A stretch of 64,000 nt of DNA from Setomelanomma holmii (Eukaryota; Ascomycota; Dothideomycetes; Pleosporales; Phaeosphaeriaceae): NCBI GenBank assembly GCA_010015745.1, contig ML978211.1:124001-188000 (forward strand). Direction: 5' to 3'. The position numbers and the translations under genes are program-made. The notes below the pieces were generated by a model. The model searched no databases. It saw only the letters and a list, made by a program, of their open reading frames with translations, and had not been told where the DNA came from. Shown here piece after piece: positions 45,601 to 56,235 of the stretch (within the stretch, counting starts at the first letter, position 1; the number at the start of each line of letters is the position of its first letter).

Positions 45601-46254
45601 GCATGACCGTCGGCAAAATGATGGAACTCCTCTCCGGCAAAGCAGGCGTGCTCAACGGCACGCTCGAATACGGGACCGCGTTCGGCGGGTCGAAAGTCGA
45701 AGACATGGGCGACATACTCGTCCAAAACGGCTTCTCGTACACGGGCAAAGATTACCTAACGAGCGGGATTACGGGCGAAGCGCATCAGTTTTATACATTC
45801 TTTGGTCCGATATATTACCAGAAATTGAAACACATGGTCCAGGATAAAATGCACGCTCGAGCGCGTGGACCGAGGGCGATTCTGACGCGTCAACCGACGG
45901 AAGGAAGGGCGAGGGATGGTGGGTTGAGGTTGGGTGAGATGGAGCGCGATTGCCTGATTGCGTATGGGGCGAGTCAGTTGTTGCTTGAGCGCTTGATGAT
46001 AAGTAGTGATGCGCATGATGTGGATGTTTGTGAGAAATGTAAGTCGAGCGTAAGCCCTTCTGTTTACTTTTATGCTAATACATGGGATAGGCGGACAGAT
46101 GGGATATTCGGGTTACTGCAAGCTGTGCGAGTCGGAGAAAGCTGTGAGAAGGATTACGATGCCGTATGCGGCGAAACTGCTGATTCAGGAGCTGGGGAGT
46201 ATGAATGTCAAGGTTACGATTGGGTTGGAGGATGAGTTTCCGCGCGAGACATGA
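42603..46254 (+). CDS. RET1: RNA polymerase III second-largest subunit
   Basis: Beta-like catalytic subunit of Pol III, which makes tRNAs, 5S rRNA and U6. A long exon 42603-46038 and a short exon 46091-46254 (52-nt phase-1 intron) give 1199 aa. Family landmarks in order: FVRSDFDPKFLLEYADIRVL; ECPLDPGGYFITRGQEKVIL; the Pol III-type [20 protein letters not shown] and LCTSDTPEGEACGLVKNLAL; SYSGYDIEDALILNKAS; DKFSSRHGQKGTTGLI; GKMMELLSGKAGVLNGT. Splicing completes the C-terminal zinc site (VCEKCGQMGYSGYCKLC). The first 60 residues are a Pro/Ala-rich extension not seen in yeast; initiation at a later Met (MEVDGG) is possible. The Rpb2 and Rpa2 paralogues are excluded by the fork-region text. Confidence 0.96.
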
Positions 46255-46449
46255 AGGGTTGGGGGAAAGTTTATGCATCACTGGCGCTACAGTGGGATTG
46301 CATAGCGAGGCGTATGTGGGTGGTTATCTTGATTTTTGAATGCATGCATGGCGGTGACGCCAGCGGGTATCACAGTGAATCTATCTACTTCTTGCCATCT
46401 CGTCCGTCCACCTCTCAACAATCTCTTCATCCTCGACCAGCCCTCTTGC

Positions 46450-46926
46450 TCATTTCGGCCGCCCCTTAGTCGACCTCCGACTCCAAGTCCTCAGCCAGCT
46501 CAGCAATTCGCGACTTGGCCGTTCTGAAAGCTGCCAAAACCATGGCCCGAGGGCGAATATTAATGCGATACTGTTGGCAGGTTCGAACTGTCGTGCTATC
46601 TGCAGCCACAGTTCCACAGGCATCCTTGCCGCGGCCGATGGGTGGTTTACTCTGATGGCCGGGATGTGTACTTCGCGTATAATACGATCCAGGATGGTGG
46701 GTGTCAGCTCGGGTACTAATCTATGGCGCAGAAGAGTCGGATAGATGACTAGAGCGAGGTTCATAAAATGCTCGAGGCCGACATGTTCGTAAAGCATGAG
46801 CAACAGCTCGGCGGGTAGACCGTCGAAAGGCGAACATCGGCGTGGAGGTCCGGGAGGTAGCGGAGGCTGTGGAGTCGGCGGCGGGGGTGGTGGAGGTGAA
46901 GGTGGTGGCGCTCCAGGAGCGGACAT
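46450..46926 (-). CDS. Small protein with two F-box-like segments
   Basis: Intronless, 158 aa. A 30-aa polyproline start (PPPSPPPPPPPTPQPPLPPG) precedes two helical segments that each resemble an F-box: FDGLPAELLLMLYEHVGLEH and ARMPVELWLQIARQFEPANS. F-box proteins are SCF ubiquitin-ligase adaptors, but there is no substrate-binding repeat domain. It lies 53 bp from the end of the PGA1-like gene on the same strand. Coding status rests on the LPxEL and MPxEL motifs and consistent codon use; function is unknown. Confidence 0.6.
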   Translation of the reverse strand: MSAPGAPPPSPPPPPPPTPQPPLPPGPPRRCSPFDGLPAELLLMLYEHVGLEHFMNLALVIYPTLLRHRLVPELTPTILDRIIREVHIPAIRVNHPSAAARMPVELWLQIARQFEPANSIALIFALGPWFWQLSERPSRELLSWLRTWSRRSTKGRPK

Positions 46927-46978
46927 GTTGAATCAAGCCGCAAGCGAGTGTGCTAAAGTCACACAGTAATGAGTTCCG

Positions 46979-47820
46979 TCAGTCAGTATGCGGCTTGGCA
47001 GGAGGCTCTGCAACGGTATAGAGCAGCCAGCGGTAGATGTATCCAGAGAGAAACCAAGCTCCTACAGCAACAGCTGTCAAGTATATAGCAAACAAGCCTA
47101 GCGATTGTGGTAGAATGTTCAGAACGCATGGATCGAGAACTGGCAAGTGATTAGTCTGAGTCCTTTGCAGCTTGTTCCATGACATACTGATATCCACATC
47201 AACGAGCTCAGGATGTTCCATCAACGTGCGATTGGTCGAGTAGTAGGACGCTGCAGCCTGTATGCGCAGGAACAGTACCGAGTGAGCCGCCGGTGGAGTG
47301 ACGTTATCGTGAGCGCCGAGGAATCCGTCGTCCTTCTCGTGGAGCTGTTCGCTGTAGTATGCGAGTGATGATATTAGGTCCGGAGTATCGAACACGTCTT
47401 GGACTAAGTAGGTGTCGAGCCAGAAGTCTGTGGGTTGCTGAAGGATGTGAGCGATTGTTCACATCGAGGACAATCACGAGGCAGCAATCGCCACGCGAGA
47501 CGTTCAAGAGGTAAGGGTGATAGACTCACGGTGGCGGGCCAGCAAATGCGGACTTCGTACCTCCTCCCCTCCTCCAGGTCTTGCAGAAGGTACCACGACT
47601 CAAGACCGCGGGGCGCCGACTTGGAGGAAAACCGCACGGGAAGCTGCGTAGGCAAGATGGTATGCGAGGGTGACAGCACGTGCAGACGGAGGTCGTCTAA
47701 GCTGGGTCGGACATTGGGAAGGAATACAGGGCTGGGACCGAGAAAGATGGTCTTCTCGACGTTGGCCTTCACCGTCCAGACTTGTGTGACGATGCAGAGC
47801 AGGCCAGCCAGGACGCGCAT
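46979..47820 (-). CDS. PGA1: Pga1-like GPI mannosyltransferase II cofactor
   Basis: ER membrane protein; yeast Pga1 partners Gpi18 in adding the second mannose of the GPI anchor. Three exons: 47820-47530, 47437-47188 and 47139-46979, 233 aa. Signal peptide: MRVLAGLLCIVTQVWTVKAN. The luminal part reads VEKTIFLGPSPVFLP, ESWYLLQDLEEGRRYEVRIC and (across the splice) WPATQPTDFWLDTYLV. One C-terminal anchor, LGLFAIYLTAVAVGAWFLSG, ends with a short cytosolic tail. The second intron (47140-47187, GTATGT..CTAAT..CCAG) is exactly 48 nt with no stop, so it could be misread as coding. Identity rests on length, topology and the ESW..LEDL..G.RYEVR.CW pattern as I know it from fungal homologues; medium certainty. 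Confidence 0.6.
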
Positions 47821-48157
47821 GTTTGGCGTGCAGCGGTGGTAGCCGGTGAAGGATCAGGTGAAAGCAGCGTCATTCTCACGTGGGCCAGGATGATCCCATT
47901 GGGCAATTGGAGCGTCTGTTTGTTCCGTTCCTTGGTGGTTGTGATGTCGTCGTACTTGGTGGTAGGCAGCTGCGTTCGAGCATTCGAGCTGTGGCACGGA
48001 CCTCGCGCTTGCCTTAGCGCAAAAGTTCGTCAAAACATGTCCCCGCGACTACAAGTCAACATCCGCTCCACCACACCCGTAGCACCACCACCACTGCGAC
48101 CCCGACACCCAGCGCCCATTCAGATACCCCAATTTCTACTCTTCTAGTCCCGCAGCC
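47821..48157. promoter_or_regulatory. Divergent spacer, PGA1-like / alpha-tubulin
   Basis: 337 bp between two start codons that face apart. The tubulin-proximal 100 bases are CCA/CCAC-rich pyrimidine sequence ending in CTTCTAGTCCCGCAGCC just before the ATG. No TATA box seen. Confidence 0.45.
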
Positions 48158-49815
48158 ATGAGAGAAGTCATCTCCCTCAACGGTATGTCACGCTTGCCCA
48201 CGCCGAGGTGTCCTGACCGCCTTTGGTGGGCCATCCCTGTATATTTGTTGATACTGACTTTGTACGCGTCTAGTCGGCCAGGCCGGTTGCCAGATCGCCA
48301 ACTCGTGCTGGGAGGTACGTGACGCCCCAAGACAGGCTCTGCACCCCTCCAATCCGCTCGCAAAGCAAATAGGAGGGGGCAATAGCAGGTGCCTGACCGC
48401 CTGTGCGCGAATTTACTAACACGGCCCACAGCTCTACTGCCTCGAGCACGGTATCCAGCCTGACGGCTATTTGACTGAGGAGCGCAAGGCCAAGGACGAC
48501 GACCATGGTTTCAGCACCTTCTTCTCCGAGACTGGTGCGTCGAAACGATATCTCGACATCTCCACACACCGCTAATACCCCACAGGCCAGGGCAAGTACG
48601 TGCCGCGAACCATCTATGCCGATTTGGAGCCCAACGTCGTCGACGAGGTCCGCACCGGCCCCTACCGCTCCCTCTTCCACCCCGAGCACATGATCACCGG
48701 CAAGGAGGATGCCTCAAACAACTATGCCCGTGGTCACTACACAGTGGGCAAGGAGCTCATTGACCAGGTCCTCGACAAGGTCCGCCGCGTTGCCGACAAC
48801 TGCTCGGGTCTGCAAGGTTTCCTCGTTTTCCACTCCTTCGGCGGTGGAACCGGTTCCGGATTCGGTGCTCTGTTGATGGAGCGTCTGTCCGTCGACTATG
48901 GCAAGAAGTGCAAGCTCGAGTTCTGTGTCTACCCTGCACCGCAGGTCGCCACCTCGGTCGTCGAGCCGTACAACTCAATCCTCACCACACACACCACCCT
49001 CGAACACTCTGACTGCTCCTTCATGGTCGACAACGAGGCCATCTATGACATCTGCCGAAGGAATCTTGGCATTGAGCGCCCCAACTACGAGAACCTGAAT
49101 CGTCTCATTGCTCAGGGTACGACTTCCGGTCCAATCGTGCACATGCTTGCTGACAAATGTAGTCGTCTCTTCCATCACTGCCTCGCTTCGATTTGACGGA
49201 TCCCTGAACGTCGACCTGAACGAGTTTCAGACCAACTTGGTCCCCTACCCCCGTATCCACTTCCCTCTCGTCGCTTATGCGCCCGTTGTGTCGGCCGCCA
49301 AGGCAGCCCACGAGGCCAACTCGGTCATGGAAATCACCAACGCCTGCTTCGAGCCCAACAACCAGATGGTCAAGTGCGATCCTCGCAATGGAAAGTACAT
49401 GGCTACCTGCCTGCTGTACCGTGGTGACGTCGTCCCCAAGGACACCCACGCCGCCATTGCTCACCTCAAGACGAAGCGCACTGTGCAATTCGTCGACTGG
49501 TGCCCTACCGGCTTCAAGATTGGTATCTGCTACCAGCCACCCCAGAACGTCCCCAACGGTGATCTCGCCTCCGTCAACCGTGCCGTGTGCATGCTGTCCA
49601 ACACCACCGCCATTAGTGAGGCCTGGTCTGCCCTGTCGCACAAGTTCGACCTCATGTACTCCAAGCGTGCTTTCGTCCATTGGTATGTCGGTGAGGGTAT
49701 GGAGGAGGGTGAATTCTCCGAGGCTCGCGAAGATCTCGCTGCCCTGGAGCGCGACTACGAGGAGGTGGCTGCCGATAGTCTCGGCGATGAGGAGGGTGTT
49801 GAGGCTGAGTACTAG
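48158..49815 (+). CDS. tubA: Alpha-tubulin
   Basis: Subunit of microtubules. Five exons: 48158-48182, 48274-48314, 48432-48534, 48586-49116 and 49163-49815 (introns 91, 117, 51 and 46 nt), 450 aa, the standard length. The tiny 25- and 41-nt exons at the start are the usual crowded 5' structure of fungal tubulin genes. Motifs: MREVISLNVGQAGCQIANSC, the GTP-binding SFGGGTGSGFGALLMERLSV, FDGSLNVDLNEFQTNLVPYP, MATCLLYRGDVVPKD, VDWCPTGFKIGICYQPPQ and WYVGEGMEEGEFSEAREDLA. The acidic tail ends EAEY, the detyrosinable form. GYLTEERKAKDDD replaces the animal K40 loop, as in other fungi. Beta- and gamma-tubulin are excluded by MREVISL and the C-terminus. Confidence 0.98.
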
Positions 49816-50305
49816 ACGTCTTTTGTGCTGTGCACGTTGGCGTGGGGAAAAGCAGATCGGATCAGCATTGTTGATTGGTGTGTTCTTGTTCGAAGCTACG
49901 CTTTTGATGGGGACATGTATCTCTTGGCGATAATGAGCGATGGAGTTTTGGGACGGATTGCCGTGCGTTCTATGTTACTACACTTTAGTAATAGCCTATA
50001 AATTGACTTGAGGCTTGTATTCACACTTGATATCTACTTCCCAGATGACTGTGAATATGATGGTTGCTAATCTTAGGACACAAGAATCGATGACGACTGA
50101 TACAAAATTGACTTCAACCACGTCTCGGGGTGGACGTATGCAAAACCTGAAAACGGAAGCGCCGTAGGAAAACCCTGATCAAGTAAGAAGAGACAAAAAC
50201 AGTTTCCGATATCCAAAACGCTATGCTACCCAACATGCAAACATCATTACATCCATCAACCTTGCCTTGACTCATGACCAACCTTTCCACCTAGAGCCCA
50301 CTCAC
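49816..50305. other. Spacer between converging tubulin and Mcl1 genes
   Basis: 490 bp holding both 3' UTRs. No gene seen; AT-rich around 49975-50045. Confidence 0.4.
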
Positions 50306-53093
50306 TCAAAACTCCTCGCCCTCCTCCCCAGCGCCCTCCCCCAGCGCCCTCCTCTCCGCCAACTCCCTAATCTTCTCCCCCAACACATCCCTCCCATACC
50401 TCTCGGCCACCTTACCCGCCAACTCGAGCATTTTGCCATTCGCATCGCGCATCAGGCCGACAATTTCCAGCGCCTTCATGCCATGGTCTTCACCTGCTAG
50501 ACACTCTAGACCCAGGAGTTGGAGCAGGGCGCGATCGATTGCTACTTCGAGGGTGGATAGGGTTTGTTGTTGGGAGGGGGTGGGGCGGGTGTGGTTTAGG
50601 GTGTGGGAGAGTTGGGTGTGCAGGGTGGAGGAGAGGATGTATGTTTGTTCGTGTTGTTGGTGGGGATTTTCATTCTTATTTTTTGCTTCTTCGTCGTCGA
50701 TTTCGTCGTCAGGATCGTGCTCTGCGGCCGAGGACTTGCGCTTTTCAATGGCACTTGAAAGAGGGATTTCAAAGCCGAATTCAGTTAAATGTGGGATCGG
50801 TGCAGATGGGTACTTTTCTTTGCCCTTGATGATCATGCAGTGGAATTTGGTGTCCACGCCGTCGGATGCGACGCCTACGGGCCAGTAGGATTCTTCTTTT
50901 CCGCCGGAGGCGAGGCGCGAGAGGCACTTCGTGTCGAGCATGGGTACCCAGCGGGCCTGACCTGTTGTGCGCCAGCCGAGACAGGTGAGGAGGACGCCCG
51001 AGGAGTCGTAGATGTAGGGATCGCCTTCGGAGGAGAAGAAGACGGAGGTGAGTTGTGTGTTTGGTGGGAGGGCCAGGATGTCCGAGTCTTGGTAAATGGT
51101 GTCGTGTTTGATGTTTTCGATTGTGTAGAGCAGTTGGGTGCTCAGGTCGGATTGGATGGGACCGTTACCGATGGTGAGGATGTAGTCGCGCCATGCTGCG
51201 CATGTTACTGCCGGTGAGGACTTTTGGCGGTAAACGCGAATTGGCAGGCCAAAGAGGGAGTAGATGCGGACGTAGTTTGCGGATGTTGTCACGCAGACAT
51301 AACTGTTAGTGAGCGCGATCGCCGTCACAGACTCGCCGACTGGCAGGTTGGTCCGCCAATCTGTGCGATTCGTCCAAGTCTCGTGTGGTCGGTAGTATAT
51401 CATTGCTGCGTTGCCTTCGCCGGTACTATTTGGTTGACATGCGAAGAGCGTTCCATTCTCGTTCAGGCATGCTTTGTCATACAGAAAGATGTCGGTAAAG
51501 TGGAAGTTGCGGAATGTGTGCTCATCGTAGAATCTTACAGAGACGGTATGGTGGTGTCCTTCCTGCGAAACGGTCTCGACGTAACCGGTAAGTGAACAGC
51601 AAAGTAGTCTTCGACTTCCACGCCACGGTGTTGCACCCGGTTGGAAAGGCTCATGGCTTTGTGGACGGAAAAGAGCGCTGCTGGTGGCGCGTCGTTTGAA
51701 AACAGGCTCGACACCATTAGCATGAGGGTTCGGCCGCTTGCCGTAGCCATTGACTGTAGGCGCATAGCCGGCGCCGTCGTCGTCGACCACAAAGTCATTC
51801 ATCTCCTCGTCAACATCCTCGTCGGCCTCGTCGTCTCTGAAGTCTGGTCCGAGCAGATCATCGAGCGAATCCGGGGTGCCATCTCTTTGCCTCGGCCGTC
51901 GGTCTGGCAGTGTCATCTTCGTGCCATTTGGGATTTTCTGTGGCGCAGGTGCAACACCTGCGCGGCCTTCTGACGGGTCGTGAAAGAACGGTGCAGATAC
52001 TGTCAACTTCTGCAGGAAAGGCAGATGATCCTCGGGCACGATGTCGGTATGAATGAAGAGTTCGCCTTCGTTGTTCGTGTACGACAAGATGTTCTCGGTT
52101 GGATGCCATGCCATGGCAAGAATTGTAGCCTTCACGTCGTCGAATTTCTTCAGCAGCTTCTGGGTCTTGGTTTCCCAGAGATTGAGGCTCAAGTCGCTTG
52201 ATGTCGTAGCCAGAAGCGCGCCATTCGGTGACCAGGCTGCTGCTGTAATGTCTGCAGAGTGACCTGTCTTGAACACTCGCTGTCGCTCCCAGTCGATCGT
52301 TGACATCACCTGCATGTCGCGCAATGCCGTGGGCGTAGCAAAGGCGCGGCCATCAGGATGCCATATGACTCTTGCACTTGACTCTGCATCAGCCTCCAGG
52401 CTCTTGATCATGCCATCCACCTTTTTGACCATCTCAGCCTCATCCTCCTCGAGCAAGTACATGTATATGTTGCCATCGGTGCAGGAGACTGCGAGCTGCT
52501 TGCCAGTCTTGTCGAAGGAAACGTGTTTGACGGCTCGGGGCTGGTCGCGCAATGTCCGGCGCTGTCGGGTGTTCTTGATGTTTATGACGTTGACGACAAG
52601 TTCACTGAGATGGTCAGCTCTTAACCAGAGTGGAGTGCAGTCTCGAGACATACTCGCTCGCAACGGCAATCCAATTTCCATCTGGACTCAGGGCCACATC
52701 CCGTATTGGCAGTGTTGTTCTGTCCAATATCTCTTCGAATTTATTGCCGTCCAGTGTATATTTGCTGACTGTGCCATCCTCCGAGCCGGTGATGAAGAAG
52801 CCATTCTATACAAAATCTCAGTAGTCTTTACCGCGGAAGAGCTGATATACGTACGCCTGCTACGATCGCAGTGTTGTCTTCCTGGCAATTGTCTACTGTG
52901 ACTGGCTCATCGTCGGATCCAGTGCTGAAGATGCGGCAGTAGTTGTCGACTCCAGCTGTTATGAGTTTCTTCCCATTCGGCGTGTAAGCAAGGTATGTTG
53001 CGCCAGGGGCATCTGAGGATCCAATCAGCTTTTCGACAGTGCATATGAAGTAGAGGTGCACCTACGAGCCTGTCGACCCTGCATTCTCGCCAT
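50306..53093 (-). CDS. mcl1: Replisome WD40 protein Mcl1/Ctf4 (SepB, AND-1)
   Basis: Trimeric hub that ties DNA polymerase alpha and other partners to the CMG helicase; also needed for sister-chromatid cohesion. Four exons: 53093-53066, 53012-52855, 52805-52654 and 52604-50306 (introns 53, 49 and 49 nt), 878 aa. The splices restore MARMQGRQAHAPGATYLAYT, the family N-terminus, and then successive WD40 blades: LITAGVDNYCRIFSTGSDDE, GFFITGSEDGTVSKYTLDGN, LSPDGNWIAVASDE and ITAAAWSPNGALLATTSSDL. An acidic linker (DDEADEDVDEEMNDFVVDDD) leads to the SepB domain (FQPGATPWRG.., FHFTDIFLYDKACLNENGTL) and a helical C-terminus. The first exon encodes nine residues only. It is divergent from the first F-box gene. 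Confidence 0.93.
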
Positions 53094-53658
53094 GTCGAAG
53101 TTGTGCTATCTGCTCTACGAGAGTCGGTGGAGCGCGTGTTTGGAAGACGCGCCGACGCGTAAAGTGATGCCGCTAAATTAGCGCGTAGCTTCCCCACATC
53201 GCAGCCTTGTACTCTACGTTGACTTCATACCTCTTTTGTTGACCAACCTCCATTCTAGACTAACCACATTATGACTATGCGCGCGTATTATCAATCTCTT
53301 CGTCAATGGTTGCATGATACGATGGCTTCGCAACTTGATCTGAAATGCCGACGTTTTCTTAATTAAAGGCTACGCAAAGAAAATGTGTCTTCAAAAGCAG
53401 CCGCGCAATTAATTAGAGACAGTTTCACATCTCTGAAACGCCATAGCGTTCATGTCAATCGATACAGGTCGATAATGGCAGATTGTAAGCCTGTAATTAC
53501 CGCGGTGAGAGAAACTTGTGCTGGTCTCGGGCGCACTAGCTCCCGACGACGCAAAGTGAGAGATGATAACTCACACGCTCTCTCCAGGGTCGATCATTCC
53601 AAATTATAGCATCAACCTATCGCTCAACTTTTAGTTATTCCTTCTGCTCTTCTACACC
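53094..53658. other. Spacer between Mcl1 and the F-box patch
   Basis: 565 bp, divergent promoters. No gene. It includes two AATTAAT-like AT patches (53360-53367 and 53406-53414). This is the boundary between the conserved block and the variable F-box region. Confidence 0.4.
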
Positions 53659-54675
53659 ATGAAAGCTGCACAAGGAATCGCATACTTCGAAACTCTTCCA
53701 ATGGAGCTACAGGTCAATGTCTTCGCCTTCATTCGAACGAGAGCCGACAAAGCTGCTGTTTGTGTCGTCAGTAGGCTTTGGAAAGCTCTGATGGCGCCGT
53801 TACTTTGGAGATCTTTTGCTTCGAGCTTCTTTACGAAACCTGGGTGGAGCTTGACAGTACTGTTGCAACCTAGCAGTAGCATTCTTCCTCATATTCACAG
53901 GATACAAGTACGATTCCTCTCTTTTGGCAAAGCTACGAACAACCCATGCGACCATACGACCGAGACCATCGTCAAGCACCTCATCTCAGCGCTTCCAAGG
54001 AACTCTTTACGTCAATTCTCAGCTGGTAGGATGATGTCGCCATCTTTTGTCTTGCATCTATTGCAGGTACAGCCCCAATTGCGTAAGCTGCACACTCGGA
54101 TAAGCAGTCCCAATCCCCTTGAAGCCAGCGAACTTGCATCTGTAGGCCAGGCCACGTGGCTGGCCTCCATTATGCAAAATATCGAGCGTTTAGCGGTATT
54201 TGTAGACGAGGGTGCCGCATCGTCATGTGCTGACTGGCGATTCATCCTGGAAAACTCGAAAGAGCTGGGAGTCCTGCAGTTTCGAGGTCTTCGCAGCAAT
54301 ATGTCTATAGAGCTCACCGCGCGCGGGATTCTTGGCAACCGCGACTCCGAGGGAGAACCGCTCTCAAAGCTCTCACGGTTGCGTAGGCTACATATTACGG
54401 GGTTCAATCTTGCGATGGCTCCGAACACCGTGTTCAAAAGTGTCGACTTTTCGACGCTCACGGACCTGCGATTGCTCCGCTGCAAGCAGCCTGTACTATT
54501 CCTACAGGATCTTGCTACTTACTACTCGCAAAACAAAGGGCCGAGTGACCTGGAAACAGCGAACGTGTGGCGTCTCCGGTGGGGAAACATCAACTTCGCC
54601 GATCAGCAAGTGCGGAAAAATACACCACGATCTAATTTTCAATTGATCAAGCTTGCGCTACTGAAGTCCTGCTGA
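53659..54675 (+). CDS. F-box protein A (C-terminally short)
   Basis: Intronless as modelled, 338 aa. The N-terminal F-box is YFETLPMELQVNVFAFIRTR with a downstream WKALMAPLLWRSF. A leucine-rich, LRR-like region follows (LPHIHRIQVRFLSFGK, LISALPRNSLRQFSAG, LHLLQVQPQLRKLHTRI, SKLSRLRRLHITGF, LTDLRLLRC). Such proteins present substrates to SCF ubiquitin ligases. It is clearly related to F-box B at 56236: HIHRI matches HVHRI, and LISALPRNSL matches LIGALPRNNL. It stops about 190 residues earlier than B, only 19 bp before the stop of the converging GH31 remnant, so its 3' end may have been lost. The sequence just after its stop (TGACAAGG) resembles the end of B's second intron. Target unknown. Confidence 0.75.
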   Translation: MKAAQGIAYFETLPMELQVNVFAFIRTRADKAAVCVVSRLWKALMAPLLWRSFASSFFTKPGWSLTVLLQPSSSILPHIHRIQVRFLSFGKATNNPCDHTTETIVKHLISALPRNSLRQFSAGRMMSPSFVLHLLQVQPQLRKLHTRISSPNPLEASELASVGQATWLASIMQNIERLAVFVDEGAASSCADWRFILENSKELGVLQFRGLRSNMSIELTARGILGNRDSEGEPLSKLSRLRRLHITGFNLAMAPNTVFKSVDFSTLTDLRLLRCKQPVLFLQDLATYYSQNKGPSDLETANVWRLRWGNINFADQQVRKNTPRSNFQLIKLALLKSC

Positions 54676-54694
54676 CAAGGTCCAGACCTTTCAC

Positions 54695-55249
54695 TCACCC
54701 ACGTTCAAAAATTGGCATCCTCTCCAGCGGGCAGTCAACCGTGACTGTGGCGCCGCCATTCCAAGTCTTGTCGCCCCTGAATGCTTTCCATTGACCCCCG
54801 CCTGATATCTGTGGCAAATACGCACTCATCTGGGTCTTGCCTTCTTGCAAGACTGGACAGCACAAGTACTTGTCACCATACATGTCCCCGCCGATGATGG
54901 GCTTGAATTCGCGTGCTTCGACTTCAAGAGCGCTGCATTTGGGATCTGTAACATCCCGACGATTGCGCGCGTACTCCTCGAGAAGTATCTTGCCTTTCGT
55001 GTTCCAAATCGTCAATTTGCCGCGCTTCGTGACGACGGCTTTGATCTTTCCATTGATCAGAGTAGCACTCTCATGGCTGATCTCGACTTGCGCCTCCGTC
55101 TTTGCTGGTTCTAACAGTGCCCAATTCTCAACCGGCATCGAGCTCGTTTTGGTTGAGCGGACACGAACGGCATTGCGACCCCAAGCTTCGACCCATAGTT
55201 GCTCCGCGTCGTATGCATACACGTTGCGACCATCTTGATTCGATAGCAT
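54695..55249 (-). pseudogene. GH31 glycosidase remnant lacking the catalytic barrel
   Basis: The frame encodes 184 aa from the ATG at 55249. Residues 1 to about 120 match the N-terminal beta-sandwich of fungal GH31 alpha-xylosidase/alpha-glucosidase-type enzymes (YAYDAEQLWVEAWGRNAVRV, KAVVTKRGKLTIWNTKGKIL, VEAREFKPIIGGD). The text then jumps directly to the C-terminal segment normally found some 500 residues later (MYGDKYLCCPVLQEGKTQMS, GGQWKAFRGDKTWNGGATVT, PLERMPIFERG). The junction is near 54889. The TIM barrel with both catalytic aspartates is absent, yet the frame is kept. No intron is large enough to hide it. Upstream in-frame sequence to 55375 has no other ATG. It cannot be an active glycosidase; it is either a dead gene or a retained sugar-binding fragment. 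Confidence 0.75.
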
Positions 55250-56235
55250 GGCGTCTGAGCACGGTTTTCGAAGCGTTGCTCTCACGGATTTCGAGGTGAA
55301 GCTGGATATGTGAAGGGACAGCAACTGCGGGACGAGAAAAAGAGGGAAGGAACAACGAAGCACAACCTCACCCAAGTCCTACCTGCCGCGACCCATGAGT
55401 CCTCACGCCGACCCATAGTTTTTCGACGACATGATCATGTCGCCAACGCTCCGTTCCGTATCAAGACATGAGATCACTGTTCTCCACCGGAGCGCCGCGC
55501 TACCCCGCTCGTATTTCCACCGGAGCTTCACGTCTGCATACCACAAGCACCATCGCTCCAATATTTCTCTGTATGGACTTTACGCGTGTGAACACAGTCC
55601 ATGCGGCGCATGACATATGTTCATATAGGCATTGACGCGCATGTGTATCTTGGCAGACATGCAGACCATCACTTTTGTGCTGAGTGAGTGAGGGAGCCGC
55701 CTACTTGGACCTGCGAGAGACGGCTCGCAGCGACATCAAAATGCTTGGTCGCGATGAAGCTGTTCTACATCTAGCCAAGACGTGCTAACACGTCGTTGAC
55801 GTAAGTCGTCCTCGGTAAGCACAATTGCCGATGGGAATTCTTGCCTACACTTTTTCCCATCATCTTTGTGAGCGCCGGTAAATCTTCTCTTCAGCAAAGG
55901 CTATCTGCTACTGAGGATTTCTGTTTGATGGCAGATCGAAATCGCGGTTTCATGAATCTTTTCATGGAAAAATGGAGTCGACAACTTCATCAGACATATG
56001 TTCTGGCCTTATGTCACACCGGCTTGAGGGTGAGATCCCACAGAAGGAAGTGAAGGAGATCTATCTGGTGTCGTCATGGCTGTCTATTACTGCAGTGGAG
56101 GTGAGTGTTATGGACGCACGGGCCCGTAACGCAACAAACGGGCACGAATCCGCACGAAAACTTTCTCTACCTCTCGCCCTCACTCTTTCAAGCACCTAGA
56201 GCACGACACAGCGACGCCAAAAACGAGCGCTCACA
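55250..56235. other. Gene-free stretch between GH31 remnant and F-box B
   Basis: Nearly 1 kb. No domain, and no part of the missing GH31 barrel could be recognised here on either strand. Short frames only. Confidence 0.45.

Noticed and set aside
52907..53197. 96-codon minus-strand frame at the 5' end of Mcl1
   Set aside because: Out-of-frame shadow of Mcl1 exons 1-2; the spliced model restores the family N-terminus exactly.
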